Origin: Chryseobacterium piperi
GTDB lineage: Bacteria; Bacteroidota; Bacteroidia; Flavobacteriales; Weeksellaceae
Direction of reading: 5' to 3'
Assembly: GCF_002285635.2 (NCBI RefSeq)
Contig: NZ_CP023049.2
Span: forward strand, 248,001 to 312,000
DNA: 64,000 nucleotides
The notes beneath the pieces were generated by a model, which made no database searches, was not told the origin of the DNA, and saw only the letters and a program-made list of their open reading frames with translations. Shown one piece after another: positions 20,559 through 29,478 of this stretch (its first letter is position 1; every line of letters begins with the position of its first letter). A program made the position numbers and the translations under genes.

Positions 20559-21632
20559 TTATTGTCCAAAATAGGCCGAAATTATTCTTTCCCTCATTTT
20601 ATTAAGGTACTTAATATCTTTGGTATTGGATAAGATGATCAGGGTGACCTCTTTATCGGGTAAATGTACCCAATTGGCACTATGGCCATATCCTTCTCCC
20701 TGACGTTCTACAAACAAAGTAGTGATGGTCCCGAATTTTTTAGGATACACCCAAAAGCTGAAAGCAGTATCTTCCAGTTCTTTGTAAGGAGTAAGCATAA
20801 TATCTAGAGTAGTCTTTTTTAATAAGGTATGATTGAAGAGAGCCTGATCAAAGATTAAAAGGTCTTTGGGGGTTGAATACATGCCTCCTGCGGTGTATAA
20901 ATTATCAATATAGGTATTCGTGGGTGTATGGAGAGCAAATGGGTCTGAACCTGTCTCCGAATATCCGTCATCAATATTCTGAATGATATCAGTGTGATGA
21001 AGAAGTCCTGTATTGTTCATTTTTAACGGAACCAATATTTGCTCTTTTAAAACTTCTTCAAACGGTTTACCATACATATTCTCAATGATTTTCCCAAGCA
21101 GGATATAATCCCCATTATTGTAACTGAACTTTGTACCCGGTTTATTGATAAGCTTCTCAGATAAGAAGGTCGTAATAAAGTCATCCAGATTCCAGATGGT
21201 ATTATCGTAAGCCTGATGAATGAATTCCGGAGAACTTATATCTTTATTGAATCTGCCGCTGCTGTATGTTAATAAGTTCCTTATTGTTGCCTTTTTGGCT
21301 GCCTCGCCTTTGTAATTGGGTAAATACATGGCAATAGGAACATCTAAATTAATTTTACCTCTCTCATATAGTTGCATAATCAGTACCGCAGTAAATGATT
21401 TCGTCAGTGAAAAAATATGAAATTTGGTGCTGTCTGAAAAACTGATGTTATAATGTCTGTTGGATAATCCTTTATAAGAAAGCAATTCGGTTTTGCCGTT
21501 GTGGGCGATCAGGACTGCTCCATTAAAATTATCATTTTTCACACTGGAATCAATAACTTTTTCCACATTTGAAATTTGAGAATGAACAGCATTTATTACT
21601 AATAAAAGAATGCCCGTAAGAATATTTTTCAT
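20559..21632 (-). CDS. secreted serine hydrolase of the beta-lactamase class C / penicillin-binding family
   Basis: A 357-residue protein with a signal peptide (residues 1-18, ending AVHS). The nucleophile motif S-x-x-K is SLTK at residues 75-78, and the second motif Y-x-N is YNN at 171-173 within KFSYNNGDYILLG. The C-terminal third motif is likely HSANWVHLP. This family includes esterases, D-amino acid peptidases and class C beta-lactamases; nothing here proves antibiotic hydrolysis. Located 70 bp downstream of an M61 peptidase gene on the same strand, so it may be cotranscribed with it and act in peptide turnover. Confidence 0.85.
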   Translation of the reverse strand: MKNILTGILLLVINAVHSQISNVEKVIDSSVKNDNFNGAVLIAHNGKTELLSYKGLSNRHYNISFSDSTKFHIFSLTKSFTAVLIMQLYERGKINLDVPIAMYLPNYKGEAAKKATIRNLLTYSSGRFNKDISSPEFIHQAYDNTIWNLDDFITTFLSEKLINKPGTKFSYNNGDYILLGKIIENMYGKPFEEVLKEQILVPLKMNNTGLLHHTDIIQNIDDGYSETGSDPFALHTPTNTYIDNLYTAGGMYSTPKDLLIFDQALFNHTLLKKTTLDIMLTPYKELEDTAFSFWVYPKKFGTITTLFVERQGEGYGHSANWVHLPDKEVTLIILSNTKDIKYLNKMRERIISAYFGQ

Positions 21633-21702
21633 AGCAAATAGTTTTTATTAAGGGGAATCTTGAGAAGAGGTATAATTATTTTTTAGAGGATAACTCGAAA
21701 GT

Positions 21703-23238
21703 TTACTGGTCAATCCATGCTTTTCTCAAAGCTATTTGTTGGGCATCCGGATTAGCCAGAGTGCTTACTTTTCCTGTAGTTTCGTCGTAGGTAAGACCCA
21801 CTTTTGTAAGATATTCTTTCAAAGGAAGAGGCTTTGTACCTTCTATATAATCCTTGAAATAGGTGCGGATTTCGGGGAAAGTCATTTTTGTAATTTCATC
21901 GAATAAATCATCATCATTGAAATATTTATTCTCCCCATATTTTTGCATAAGCCGTTGCATCAGATTCTGAGTACCCATTTTACCACCCGAAAGCTCGCGT
22001 AGTCTGATATCTAAACATAATCCCAGCAATGGTCCTTTTTGGTATACGTTCATATACTGGTCCTGTCTCTGCATTGCATTTTTACTGAATTCTGTAAAAG
22101 ATAATGTATTATCAAACTCTTTCATACCTTCTATTTTTTCCTCCAGCTTTTTTTCAAAATCCGACAGGCTGATCATTTTTTGTTTTATAGGCATATGTAT
22201 GGTGGCATATTCTGTCATCCCTTCATAAAGCCACAGATGTTTAGACATCACAGGATTCAGAAAATCATAATGCTGGATTTCTCCCGAATGAATGTGAAGT
22301 GGTGTAATGATATGGAAAAATTCATGAGAAGCCACTCTGTTTAGAGCATCCGGTAGAAAGTTGATATTCTCGGACAGATAAAGACAAACGGTAGACCTCG
22401 AATGCTCCAGCCCATCTCCCATAAACCCTTTTTCTGTTGAGGGCTCATAATAGATGAGAAAAGCATATTTTTCTACAGGTAGCTTCCCTCCCAGATATGC
22501 CTGCTGGTTTTTTAAAATAGTTTCAATCTCATCAGCTATTTTTTTTGAATAGTGTCGCTCCTTTTTGTTGTAAAATGATACCAGCACTTCTGTAGTGCCT
22601 ATTTTCAACCAGGTTGTATCAGGAACACAATAAAGGACAGGAGAATCTACTAACTCCCTGTAATCTTTTGCCCACACCATATCTGTGCTGTCATTTTTTC
22701 TTTTATAGTCCAATGCAGAAGATGCATAAAAATCTTTCTTTTTCCTGATGTTGATTTCGTAGGGAGCCTCTTTTATTTCCTTAAAATAACCTACTAATGA
22801 ATTATAGTTGATAACAAAAACACTGTCTTTTTTAAAAGTACTGCCTGCGGATTTTGCCCCTTCAGTATTTTCCTTTAAAGAATCCCATCCGTCAGCAACC
22901 CAATATGATATTTTTTTCACATGTTTAAGATCATGGATCGTCCAGCTATTTTTATCCAAGCGTTCTGTGCGTATTTTTTTTCCGTTTTTGCCAGTTGTCA
23001 CAACATCTGAAACATATTGTCCAAAATTCATAGCCTGATAAAATCCCGGAACAAGTTTGGGTATAACAAAAGTGCCTTTTTCCAGGTTGTTTTTGGGCGG
23101 AGTAAAAGATACTTTAACCTGATCATTATTCATATGAACCAGATCTATATTGTATTCATAGTTTTTCTTTAGTGATTGTGAAAACATGTAGTTGGAGAAA
23201 AGAACCAACCCGAAAAATAGTTTGATAAAAGCATTCAT
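21703..23238 (-). CDS. secreted M61 (glycyl aminopeptidase-like) metallopeptidase, without PDZ domain
   Basis: A 511-residue exported zinc peptidase. Signal peptide at 1-20 (ending YMFSQ). Zinc motif HEFFH at residues 305-309 with the downstream glutamate in WLYEGMTEY (about 339-343), as in M61. An N-terminal beta-rich domain includes FVIPKLVPGFYQAMNFGQYV, typical of the family's substrate-binding part. Most M61 proteins continue into a C-terminal PDZ domain to reach about 600 residues. Here the chain ends at about 511 with a short tail (KVSTLANPDAQQIALRKAWI) and no PDZ glycine loop. The tail looks intact rather than frameshifted. Probably an aminopeptidase acting in the periplasm. Confidence 0.85.
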   Translation of the reverse strand: MNAFIKLFFGLVLFSNYMFSQSLKKNYEYNIDLVHMNNDQVKVSFTPPKNNLEKGTFVIPKLVPGFYQAMNFGQYVSDVVTTGKNGKKIRTERLDKNSWTIHDLKHVKKISYWVADGWDSLKENTEGAKSAGSTFKKDSVFVINYNSLVGYFKEIKEAPYEINIRKKKDFYASSALDYKRKNDSTDMVWAKDYRELVDSPVLYCVPDTTWLKIGTTEVLVSFYNKKERHYSKKIADEIETILKNQQAYLGGKLPVEKYAFLIYYEPSTEKGFMGDGLEHSRSTVCLYLSENINFLPDALNRVASHEFFHIITPLHIHSGEIQHYDFLNPVMSKHLWLYEGMTEYATIHMPIKQKMISLSDFEKKLEEKIEGMKEFDNTLSFTEFSKNAMQRQDQYMNVYQKGPLLGLCLDIRLRELSGGKMGTQNLMQRLMQKYGENKYFNDDDLFDEITKMTFPEIRTYFKDYIEGTKPLPLKEYLTKVGLTYDETTGKVSTLANPDAQQIALRKAWIDQ

Positions 23239-23428
23239 CTTGTTTAAATAAAAATATGAAGTTATTTATGGGTATTACTCGTATTAAACCATGTTGTTTT
23301 ATTAAATTAATGAATAATTCCAATGAATACTGGTTTATAATGAGTAATTTTCAGATATCGAAATTACAGTTTTTTTGGATTGAAATGTATAGTGATTATT
23401 AACCATTTGACATCTTTGCAAATAAAAC

Positions 23429-23460
23429 TTGACAAAGGGGTATTCAATGTCGTATATTTG
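23429..23460 (+). promoter_or_regulatory. queA promoter, near-perfect Bacteroidota type
   Basis: TTG (23429-23431), then a 21-bp spacer, then TATATTTG (23453-23460). This fits the -33/-7 consensus TTG-N19-21-TAnnTTTG. The predicted start of transcription is about 23464, giving a leader of about 50 bases before queA. Confidence 0.8.
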
Positions 23461-23515
23461 CACTCCGAAAATTACACTTGTAATTTCAATAATTTTTAAA
23501 CCGTAATTTAAAAAA

Positions 23516-24565
23516 ATGAAAACATCAGATTTTAATTTTGATCTTCCTGCGGAATTATTGGCAGAACACCCTTCAGAGCACAGAGATGATGCTAGATTAA
23601 TGGTTCTTGATAGAAAAACAGAAACCATCGAGCATAAACTGTTTAAGGATGTAGTGGATTATTTCGATGAGAAAGATCTATTTATTTTCAACAATACTAA
23701 AGTTTTCCCTGCACGTCTTTATGGTAATAAAGAAAAAACGGGAGCTAAAATTGAAGTATTCCTTTTAAGAGAGTTGGACAAAGAAACCCGTGTTTGGGAT
23801 GTATTGGTAGATCCGGCAAGAAAAATCAGAATTGGTAATAAATTATTCTTCACTGAAGATGAATCTTTAGTAGCTGAGGTTATCGATAATACAACTTCAA
23901 GAGGAAGAACATTAAGATTCTTATTTGACGGTTCTTACGAAGAGTTCAGAGCTAAATTAAAAGAATTAGGTGAAACTCCGCTTCCAAAGTATATCAAAAG
24001 AGCAGTAGAGCCAGAAGATGCTGAAAGATACCAGACAATCTATGCTAAAATAGAAGGAGCGGTAGCAGCACCTACTGCAGGGTTACACTTCTCTAAGCAT
24101 TTGATGAAGAGATTGGAAATCAAAGGAATTGATTTTGCAGAAGTTACCCTTCACGTTGGTTTAGGAACATTCAATCCGATTGAGGTTGAGGATCTTTCTA
24201 AGCATAAAATGGAGTCTGAAGAGATCATTATTGATGAAAAAAATGCTGAAATCATTAACAAAGCGGTAGACGCACACAGAAGAGTTTGTGCTGTAGGAAC
24301 TACTACGATGAGAGCATTGGAAACTTCAGTTTCTTCTAATAAGAAAATCTCTGCATTCAACGGTTGGACGAATAAATTTATTTATCCTCCTCACGATTTT
24401 GGAGTAGCAAATTCAATGATTACGAATTTCCATACACCGAAGTCTACACTAATTATGATGATTGCTGCATTTGCAGGAAGAGATTTCATCATGCATGCTT
24501 ATGAAGAAGCCGTAAAAGAAAAGTATAAATTCTATTCTTACGGTGACGCAATGTTAATTTTATAA
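23516..24565 (+). CDS. queA: S-adenosylmethionine:tRNA ribosyltransferase-isomerase QueA
   Basis: A 349-residue cytoplasmic enzyme that transfers and rearranges the ribosyl part of SAM onto preQ1 in tRNA to form epoxyqueuosine. Family segments are complete: [19 protein letters not shown] at the N-terminus, [35 protein letters not shown] (about residues 181-193), [14 protein letters not shown] and the C-terminal [19 protein letters not shown] with YGDAMLIL. Length is normal. It has a strong promoter and is followed 71 bp later by rlmN, also an RNA-modification gene, so the two may share a transcript. Confidence 0.97.
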   Translation: MKTSDFNFDLPAELLAEHPSEHRDDARLMVLDRKTETIEHKLFKDVVDYFDEKDLFIFNNTKVFPARLYGNKEKTGAKIEVFLLRELDKETRVWDVLVDPARKIRIGNKLFFTEDESLVAEVIDNTTSRGRTLRFLFDGSYEEFRAKLKELGETPLPKYIKRAVEPEDAERYQTIYAKIEGAVAAPTAGLHFSKHLMKRLEIKGIDFAEVTLHVGLGTFNPIEVEDLSKHKMESEEIIIDEKNAEIINKAVDAHRRVCAVGTTTMRALETSVSSNKKISAFNGWTNKFIYPPHDFGVANSMITNFHTPKSTLIMMIAAFAGRDFIMHAYEEAVKEKYKFYSYGDAMLIL

Positions 24566-24582
24566 AAAAGATAATAGGTAAT

Positions 24583-24612
24583 AGGTTGCAGGTATTAGTT
24601 TAGCTGCAACCT
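24583..24612 (+). repeat. hairpin in the queA-rlmN spacer
   Basis: Arms aggttgcag and ctgcaacct pair perfectly around a 12-base loop. No T tract follows, so it is more likely an RNA-processing or repeat-derived hairpin than a terminator. The flanking 'ataggtaatagg' and 'accacctatcacc' extend the pairing imperfectly. Confidence 0.55.
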
Positions 24613-24636
24613 GTCATCTACCACCTATCACCTGAC

Positions 24637-25671
24637 ATGAAAGATATCCGAACTTTATCACTAGACCAGCTTAAAGACTATTTTATGTCTTTAGGAGAAA
24701 AGCCGTTTCGTGCGAAACAGGTTTATGATTGGTTGTGGAGTAAAAACCTTCACTCTATTGAAGAGATGACGAATCTTTCAAAACAGCTTCGTGATAGAAT
24801 CTCTGAAGAATATACCATCAATCCTGTTTCTGTCGATCAGCTTCAAAAAAGTACCGACGGAACCATTAAAAATGGAGTAAAACTTCACGACGGTTTAATG
24901 GTGGAATCTGTTTTAATTCCTACAGAAACCAGAACCACTGCTTGTGTTTCTTCACAGGTTGGATGTTCATTAAACTGCGAATTCTGTGCTACAGCGAGAC
25001 TGAAAAGAATGAGAAATCTTGAAGTTGCTGAAATTGTAGATCAGGTAGCGCTTATTGACAGCCAAAGTAAAATGTATTTTGACAGGCCTCTTTCCAATAT
25101 CGTTTTTATGGGAATGGGAGAGCCAATGATGAATTACAAAAATGTTGTGGAAGCCATCCGTAAAATTACCCAGCCGGAAGGTTTAGGAATGTCTCCCAGG
25201 AGAATTACGGTTTCTACTTCAGGAATTCCCAAAATGATCAAAATGCTTGCGGATGATGATCTGCGTGTTAAATTAGCTTTATCTCTTCACTCGGCCATTG
25301 AGTCCAAGCGTAATGAGATCATGCCGTTTTCTGATAAATTTCCTTTGACGGATATTATGGAATCCCTTCAGTATTGGTATAAAAAGACCGGTAATGTGAT
25401 TACTTTTGAGTATTGCGTCTGGAAAGGAATCAATGATGGAGATGAAGACATTAAAGCATTGATTAAATACTGTAAGCAAGTACCTTCTAAAGTGAATCTG
25501 ATCCAGTACAATCCAATTGGTGACGGTAAATACGATCAATGCAATAAACAGGCAGAAGAAAACTATGTAAGACAGCTTGAAAATGCCGGAATTACTGTGA
25601 TGATCAGAAAAAGCCGTGGAGGTGATATTGATGCTGCCTGTGGACAGCTGGCCAACAAGGTTTCCGATTAA
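24637..25671 (+). CDS. rlmN: dual-specificity 23S rRNA/tRNA adenine-C2 methyltransferase RlmN
   Basis: A 344-residue radical-SAM enzyme that methylates C2 of A2503 in 23S rRNA and A37 in some tRNAs. The iron-sulfur cluster motif is C-x3-C-x2-C at Cys110, Cys114, Cys117 (VGCSLNCEFCATARL). Other family motifs are FMGMGEPMMNYKNV and RRITVSTSGIP. The C-terminal resolving cysteine lies in GGDIDAACGQL. Length and order are normal. Probably cotranscribed with queA. Confidence 0.97.
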   Translation: MKDIRTLSLDQLKDYFMSLGEKPFRAKQVYDWLWSKNLHSIEEMTNLSKQLRDRISEEYTINPVSVDQLQKSTDGTIKNGVKLHDGLMVESVLIPTETRTTACVSSQVGCSLNCEFCATARLKRMRNLEVAEIVDQVALIDSQSKMYFDRPLSNIVFMGMGEPMMNYKNVVEAIRKITQPEGLGMSPRRITVSTSGIPKMIKMLADDDLRVKLALSLHSAIESKRNEIMPFSDKFPLTDIMESLQYWYKKTGNVITFEYCVWKGINDGDEDIKALIKYCKQVPSKVNLIQYNPIGDGKYDQCNKQAEENYVRQLENAGITVMIRKSRGGDIDAACGQLANKVSD

Positions 25672-25720
25672 AATTTTCTTAAAAAACAAATCAAAATATT
25701 TCTTCGATTTTTATAAAGTC

Positions 25721-25728
25721 CTACCTTT
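25721..25728 (+). promoter_or_regulatory. candidate -7 element of the fatty-acid hydroxylase gene
   Basis: TACCTTTG followed by C is a full TAnnTTTG match, 18 bp before the ATG at 25747. The -33 region has no TTG. Confidence 0.5.
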
Positions 25729-25746
25729 GCATAAAATTTAGTAACA

Positions 25747-26670
25747 ATGAATTACTTTATGGGTGAAGATGGGTTGGAGAGTGTTTATGCCTGGGCGATC
25801 CCGTTTCATGCCACCGTTATTTTAGCCGAGATGATTTATAGCCACGTTTCCGAGGCTAAACTGTATAGTGGAAAAGATGTAGCAACAAGCATTTATCTGG
25901 CATTGATGAACTTCGGTTTAGATTTAGTGATGAAGGCTTTTGCAATGGGAGTTATGTTTTTCTTTTATAACCTCCGCCTTTTTACCTGGGATTTTACCAT
26001 TTGGTACTGGCTGATCTGCTTTGTTGTCACAGATTTTGCGTATTACGTCCTTCATTATGTTGACCACCATTCAAGAGCTTTCTGGGCAGTTCATATTACC
26101 CACCATAACTCTGAATACTTTAACCTGACCACAGGATTCAGAAGTCCTGCTCTACAGCCTCTTTACAGATATCTGTACTTTTCACCATTAGCTTTTTTAG
26201 GATTTAATCCATGGCATATTATGGTAGTGTACGCTATCGGGCAGGTATATGGAACCTGGGTTCATACCCAGACGGTTAAAAAAATGGGCATATTAGAATA
26301 TATCCTTGTAACACCATCCCATCACAGGGTGCATCATGCATGCAATATCAAATATTTGGATAAAAATATGGGAATGTGTCTGATTATCTGGGATAAGATG
26401 TTCGGTACTTTTGAAAAAGAAGACCCTAATGTTCCTGTAAAATATGGAATCTATCCTAAAATGCCGGATAATAAGCCTGATACTGTATTGCTTTACGAAT
26501 GGAGAAAGATATGGAAAGATATCAAACAGCCGGGACTGAAATTCTCTGACAGAATGAATTATCTTTTTAATTCTCCCGGATGGAGGCATGATGGTACAGG
26601 AAAAACAGTGCGACAGTACCAGAAAGAATATTTTGAAAAGAAAGCCCGTAAACAACAAAAATCAGCTTAG
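25747..26670 (+). CDS. sterol desaturase / fatty acid hydroxylase superfamily membrane protein
   Basis: A 307-residue integral membrane di-iron oxygenase. Membrane segments are seen in the first 110 residues (AWAIPFHATVILAEMIY, IYLALMNFGLDLVMKAFAMG, FTIWYWLICFVVTDFAYYV). The histidine-rich metal ligands are present as HYVDHHS, HITHHNSEYFN and HHRVHHACN, the three boxes of PF04116. In Bacteroidota such enzymes hydroxylate fatty acyl chains or carotenoids; which one applies here is not readable. It has its own promoter-like box and a terminator after it. Confidence 0.9.
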   Translation: MNYFMGEDGLESVYAWAIPFHATVILAEMIYSHVSEAKLYSGKDVATSIYLALMNFGLDLVMKAFAMGVMFFFYNLRLFTWDFTIWYWLICFVVTDFAYYVLHYVDHHSRAFWAVHITHHNSEYFNLTTGFRSPALQPLYRYLYFSPLAFLGFNPWHIMVVYAIGQVYGTWVHTQTVKKMGILEYILVTPSHHRVHHACNIKYLDKNMGMCLIIWDKMFGTFEKEDPNVPVKYGIYPKMPDNKPDTVLLYEWRKIWKDIKQPGLKFSDRMNYLFNSPGWRHDGTGKTVRQYQKEYFEKKARKQQKSA

Positions 26671-26699
26671 ATTTTTTTGATTGGGATTATAAATAAATC

Positions 26700-26740
26700 A
26701 ATGAATAGGAATGGGCTCCAGCTTGTTCCTATTCATTTTT
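26700..26740 (+). terminator. intrinsic terminator
   Basis: A 12-bp perfect stem aatgaataggaa/ttcctattcatt with a 14-base loop and a T tract, 30 bp after the hydroxylase stop. Confidence 0.85.
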
Positions 26741-26766
26741 AAAATACAAAATGTAATTTTTATTCA

Positions 26767-27645
26767 ATGAAAAAGTTTGTTCTTATTTTTGCCATTTTTA
26801 TTTTTCAGTCTGGATTCTCCCAACAGACAGATTTTCTGAAAATCAGAAAATACAGAATTGCATTTCTGGATGATCAGATCAGGGAGACTTCAGGGTTGAA
26901 CTTTTTTAATGGGAAGCTTTACACGTTTAATGATAGTGGAAATACACCAGAGCTTTTTGAAATTGATAAAACTTCGGGAAAAATTCTGAATGTTCTGAAA
27001 ATTAATGCTAAAAATAACGATTGGGAAGCCTTAACAAATGATGGGAAAAACTTCTATATAGGAGATTTTGGAAATAATACAGGAACAAGAAAAGACCTTA
27101 CCATTTATAAAGTTCCTTTCCCGAATGATAGTCTGAAAAATCATCAGGTGGCTGCTATTTCTTTTTATTATCCTGAGCAAACGGAATTTGTTTCTAAGAA
27201 TACCCGTAATAATTTCGATGCCGAAGCGATGATTTATCTGAATGGGAAACTGCATATTTTTACTAAAGAATGGGCAGCGAAGGCAACCTCGCATTACATT
27301 ATTGATCCAGAGGTTTCAGAAAATCAAAAAGCAGAAAAGATAGAAGCTTATAATACCAATTTTGTAGTGACCGATGCTTCTTATTTTGATCAAAAACTTT
27401 ATTTAATTGGCTATACAAAAAAGACTGAAGTTTTTTTGGATATTTTTAAAGAAACAGAACCTGGAATCTTTTTTCAAGAGACCCCAAAACATTATTATTT
27501 AGGAAGTGCGATGTCAATTGGCCAGATTGAAGGAATTGCGGTAGATGAAAAAGGGCTCTACATTTCAGGGGAAAAATTCAAACACCCACTGGGAGTTGTG
27601 AAGCAGAGTCTGTATTTTATTCCAAAAGAACAACTCAAAGATTGA
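26767..27645 (+). CDS. secreted protein of unknown function, beta-propeller-like
   Basis: A 292-residue exported protein: signal peptide at 1-18 (ending SGFSQ). The mature chain has repeating strands of the kind G-K-L-Y-T-F-N-D, K-N-F-Y-I-G-D-F-G, G-K-L-H-I-F-T-K-E and G-L-Y-I-S-G-E, suggesting a beta-propeller with about five or six blades. GDFGNNTGTRKDL and NFDAEAMIY are the most distinctive segments. No catalytic signature was recognised. It lies between a hydroxylase (with terminator) and a polyprenyl synthase with its own promoter-like box, so it is probably a single-gene unit. Confidence 0.75.
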   Translation: MKKFVLIFAIFIFQSGFSQQTDFLKIRKYRIAFLDDQIRETSGLNFFNGKLYTFNDSGNTPELFEIDKTSGKILNVLKINAKNNDWEALTNDGKNFYIGDFGNNTGTRKDLTIYKVPFPNDSLKNHQVAAISFYYPEQTEFVSKNTRNNFDAEAMIYLNGKLHIFTKEWAAKATSHYIIDPEVSENQKAEKIEAYNTNFVVTDASYFDQKLYLIGYTKKTEVFLDIFKETEPGIFFQETPKHYYLGSAMSIGQIEGIAVDEKGLYISGEKFKHPLGVVKQSLYFIPKEQLKD

Positions 27646-27674
27646 ATTTTCTCTTAAAATTGATTGAAAAAAAT

Positions 27675-27682
27675 TATCTTTG
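27675..27682 (+). promoter_or_regulatory. candidate -7 element of the polyprenyl synthase gene
   Basis: TATCTTTG fits TAnnTTTG, 37 bp before the GTG start at 27720. No matching -33 TTG at 19-21 bp was found. Confidence 0.45.
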
Positions 27683-27719
27683 TGAGAATTAATAATTATT
27701 TATCCATCATTCACAGATT

Positions 27720-28697
27720 GTGGCGAATATTGTAGAAGAAATTAAACAACCGATCAATGAGGAAATGAAACTTTTCGAGCAAAAGTTTTATGAATCAATG
27801 CAGAGCAAAGTCCCTTTATTAGATAAAGTAACTCGGTTTATCGTTACTACTAAAGGAAAGCAGATGCGTCCGATGTTTGTATTTCTTTGTGCTAAGCTAC
27901 TGGGTGAAGTGAATGAGAAAACCTATCGTGGGGCCTCCATGATAGAATTAATACACACGGCAACCCTGGTGCACGACGATGTGGTAGATGAAAGTTTTAA
28001 GAGAAGAAACTTTTTTTCTATTAATGCGCTATGGAAAAATAAAATTGCTGTCCTTGTAGGAGATTACCTTTTATCAAAATCAGTTTTACTATCTACCGAT
28101 CATAAAGATTATGATCTACTTGCTGTGATTTCAAGAACGATCAGAGAAATGTCTGAAGGAGAGCTTTTGCAGCTTGAAAAAGCCAGAAAGCTGGATATTA
28201 CCGAAGATGTTTATTATGAGATTATTCGTCAGAAGACCGCGACACTGATTGCAGCATGTTGTGAGATAGGGGTTTTATCAAACAATGCAGAAGAAAGCCT
28301 TGCTAAAAAGATGCAGGATTTTGGAACCTATACAGGAATGGCATTTCAGATTAAAGACGATCTTTTTGACTACCTGAGTTCAAACTTTATCGGAAAACCT
28401 GTGGGAATTGATATAAAAGAACAGAAAATGACACTGCCTTTAATTCATAGCCTGAAAGTAGCCAATGAGAAGGATAAAAAATATTATTTCAATACCATTA
28501 AGCGTTATAATAATGACCAGAAGAGAGTGAAAGAGCTTATTGCCTTTGTTAAAAGCTCAGGAGGTCTGGATTATGCTATGGGCGTCATGAAAGACTTTCA
28601 GCAGAAAGCAAAAGATATTCTGAATGAATTTCCGGATTCAGAAGCAAAGAAATCTTTGCATAGTATGCTGGATTATGTTATCGAAAGAAAATTCTAA
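27720..28697 (+). CDS. polyprenyl (isoprenoid) diphosphate synthase
   Basis: A 325-residue trans-prenyltransferase with both aspartate-rich metal sites: DDVVD at residues 86-90 (in LVHDDVVDES) and DDLFD at 213-217 (in QIKDDLFDY). KGKQMRP near residue 45 binds isopentenyl diphosphate. These enzymes extend allylic diphosphates, here probably to the long side chain of menaquinone (octaprenyl or solanesyl type). The start is a GTG at 27720; no in-frame ATG lies nearby and the N-terminus MANIVEEIKQPI looks complete. Product length is not readable. Confidence 0.92.
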   Translation: MANIVEEIKQPINEEMKLFEQKFYESMQSKVPLLDKVTRFIVTTKGKQMRPMFVFLCAKLLGEVNEKTYRGASMIELIHTATLVHDDVVDESFKRRNFFSINALWKNKIAVLVGDYLLSKSVLLSTDHKDYDLLAVISRTIREMSEGELLQLEKARKLDITEDVYYEIIRQKTATLIAACCEIGVLSNNAEESLAKKMQDFGTYTGMAFQIKDDLFDYLSSNFIGKPVGIDIKEQKMTLPLIHSLKVANEKDKKYYFNTIKRYNNDQKRVKELIAFVKSSGGLDYAMGVMKDFQQKAKDILNEFPDSEAKKSLHSMLDYVIERKF

Positions 28698-28704
28698 ATA
28701 ATTT

Positions 28705-28744
28705 AAAAGAAGCCGTTTCAAAACTGAGATCGCTTCTTTTTTTG
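28705..28744 (+). terminator. intrinsic terminator of the polyprenyl synthase gene
   Basis: Stem aaaagaagc/gcttctttt with an 18-base loop and a run of T, directly after the stop codon. Confidence 0.85.
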
Positions 28745-29046
28745 CTTACCTACAAATGCCCGAGTTTATTTATTGGCTTATTCTTAGATAAATAGTGAAG
28801 TATTGAAGATTCTTTTCTTAGAATTCAGTTTTTGACTTTTGAGACAATCACTACTTTTTTTGTAAATTATTAAAAGCTTATCTTAATTTAGCTTATTTAA
28901 TTCTTTTTCACTAAGGATTCCAAATAGCTGGATAAAATGCTTTTATCTTCTATTGTGCTTTATTAAAGTGAATTTCATTTTAAAAATCCACTGATATTTT
29001 TTTTGATGGCTGGGTTGATGTTTATATCATTTTGATGAGTTATTGC
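28745..29046. other. intergenic stretch without recognisable features
   Basis: About 300 bp of AT-rich sequence between a terminator and the 3' end of a minus-strand membrane-protein gene. I see no open frame with a plausible start, no repeat family member and no strong hairpin. Confidence 0.5.
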
Positions 29047-29343
29047 TTAGATTATTCTCATTGTTACAATGATAACTGCTAATACTATACAAAATAAAGC
29101 AGTTAAAAATAAATAATCCGCAATGCTTTCAAACTTGATTTCCCGCTTTTCATTTCCTGTTCTGATGGCCAGAAAAGAAAAGAAGCAGCTGCATGCAAAA
29201 AGAATACAAGCTATTCCCGCAAATTCGTCCAGATGCGTATTGCCACTGATCTTAGTAATCTTTAAAGAGGTGATTATAAGTAAAGAAAAACCTAAAAGAT
29301 TGCTAGATGCATTCAGTATATGAGGTGATTTTTTATCCATCAT
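29047..29343 (-). CDS. small three-helix membrane protein of unknown function
   Basis: A 98-residue protein starting at the ATG at 29343 (MMDKKSPHILNASSNLLGFS); the second ATG at 29340 is equally possible. Three hydrophobic segments: LLGFSLLIITSLKI, FAGIACILFACSCFFSFLAI and LFLTALFCIVLAVIIVTM. A basic-acidic loop (RTGNEKREIKFES) sits between helices two and three. No family recognised. The frame continues back to a TTG, but that TTG is the end of a TAAATTTG box exactly three bases before the ATG. The gene is divergent from the fused dehydrogenase gene at 29479. Confidence 0.65.
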   Translation of the reverse strand: MMDKKSPHILNASSNLLGFSLLIITSLKITKISGNTHLDEFAGIACILFACSCFFSFLAIRTGNEKREIKFESIADYLFLTALFCIVLAVIIVTMRII

Positions 29344-29346
29344 GTA

Positions 29347-29354
29347 CAAATTTA
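29347..29354 (-). promoter_or_regulatory. candidate -7 element placed for a leaderless transcript
   Basis: On the minus strand the sequence reads TAAATTTG, then tac, then ATG. The box matches TAnnTTTG and its spacing would put the transcript start on the A of the start codon. Confidence 0.45.
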
Positions 29355-29467
29355 TTCAAAATAAAACACAATTATGCATATTATCAAATTTTTAAAAAAG
29401 ATTATTAAAAATTAAAATTAATTTAAAAAGTGTATATTAGCAAAATACTTCTAGAACTAAAAATTTT

Positions 29468-29475
29468 TATATTTG
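29468..29475 (+). promoter_or_regulatory. candidate -7 element placed for a leaderless transcript
   Basis: TATATTTG, then gct, then ATG at 29479. Same geometry as at 16157 and 29347. A weaker box (tatattag) lies about 35 bp upstream at 29433 and could serve a leadered transcript. Confidence 0.45.
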
Positions 29476-29478
29476 GCT

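Noticed and set aside
20559..21632. Antibiotic-resistance beta-lactamase
   Set aside because: SxxK and YxN motifs alone are shared with esterases and peptidases of the same fold; nothing specific to resistance is visible.
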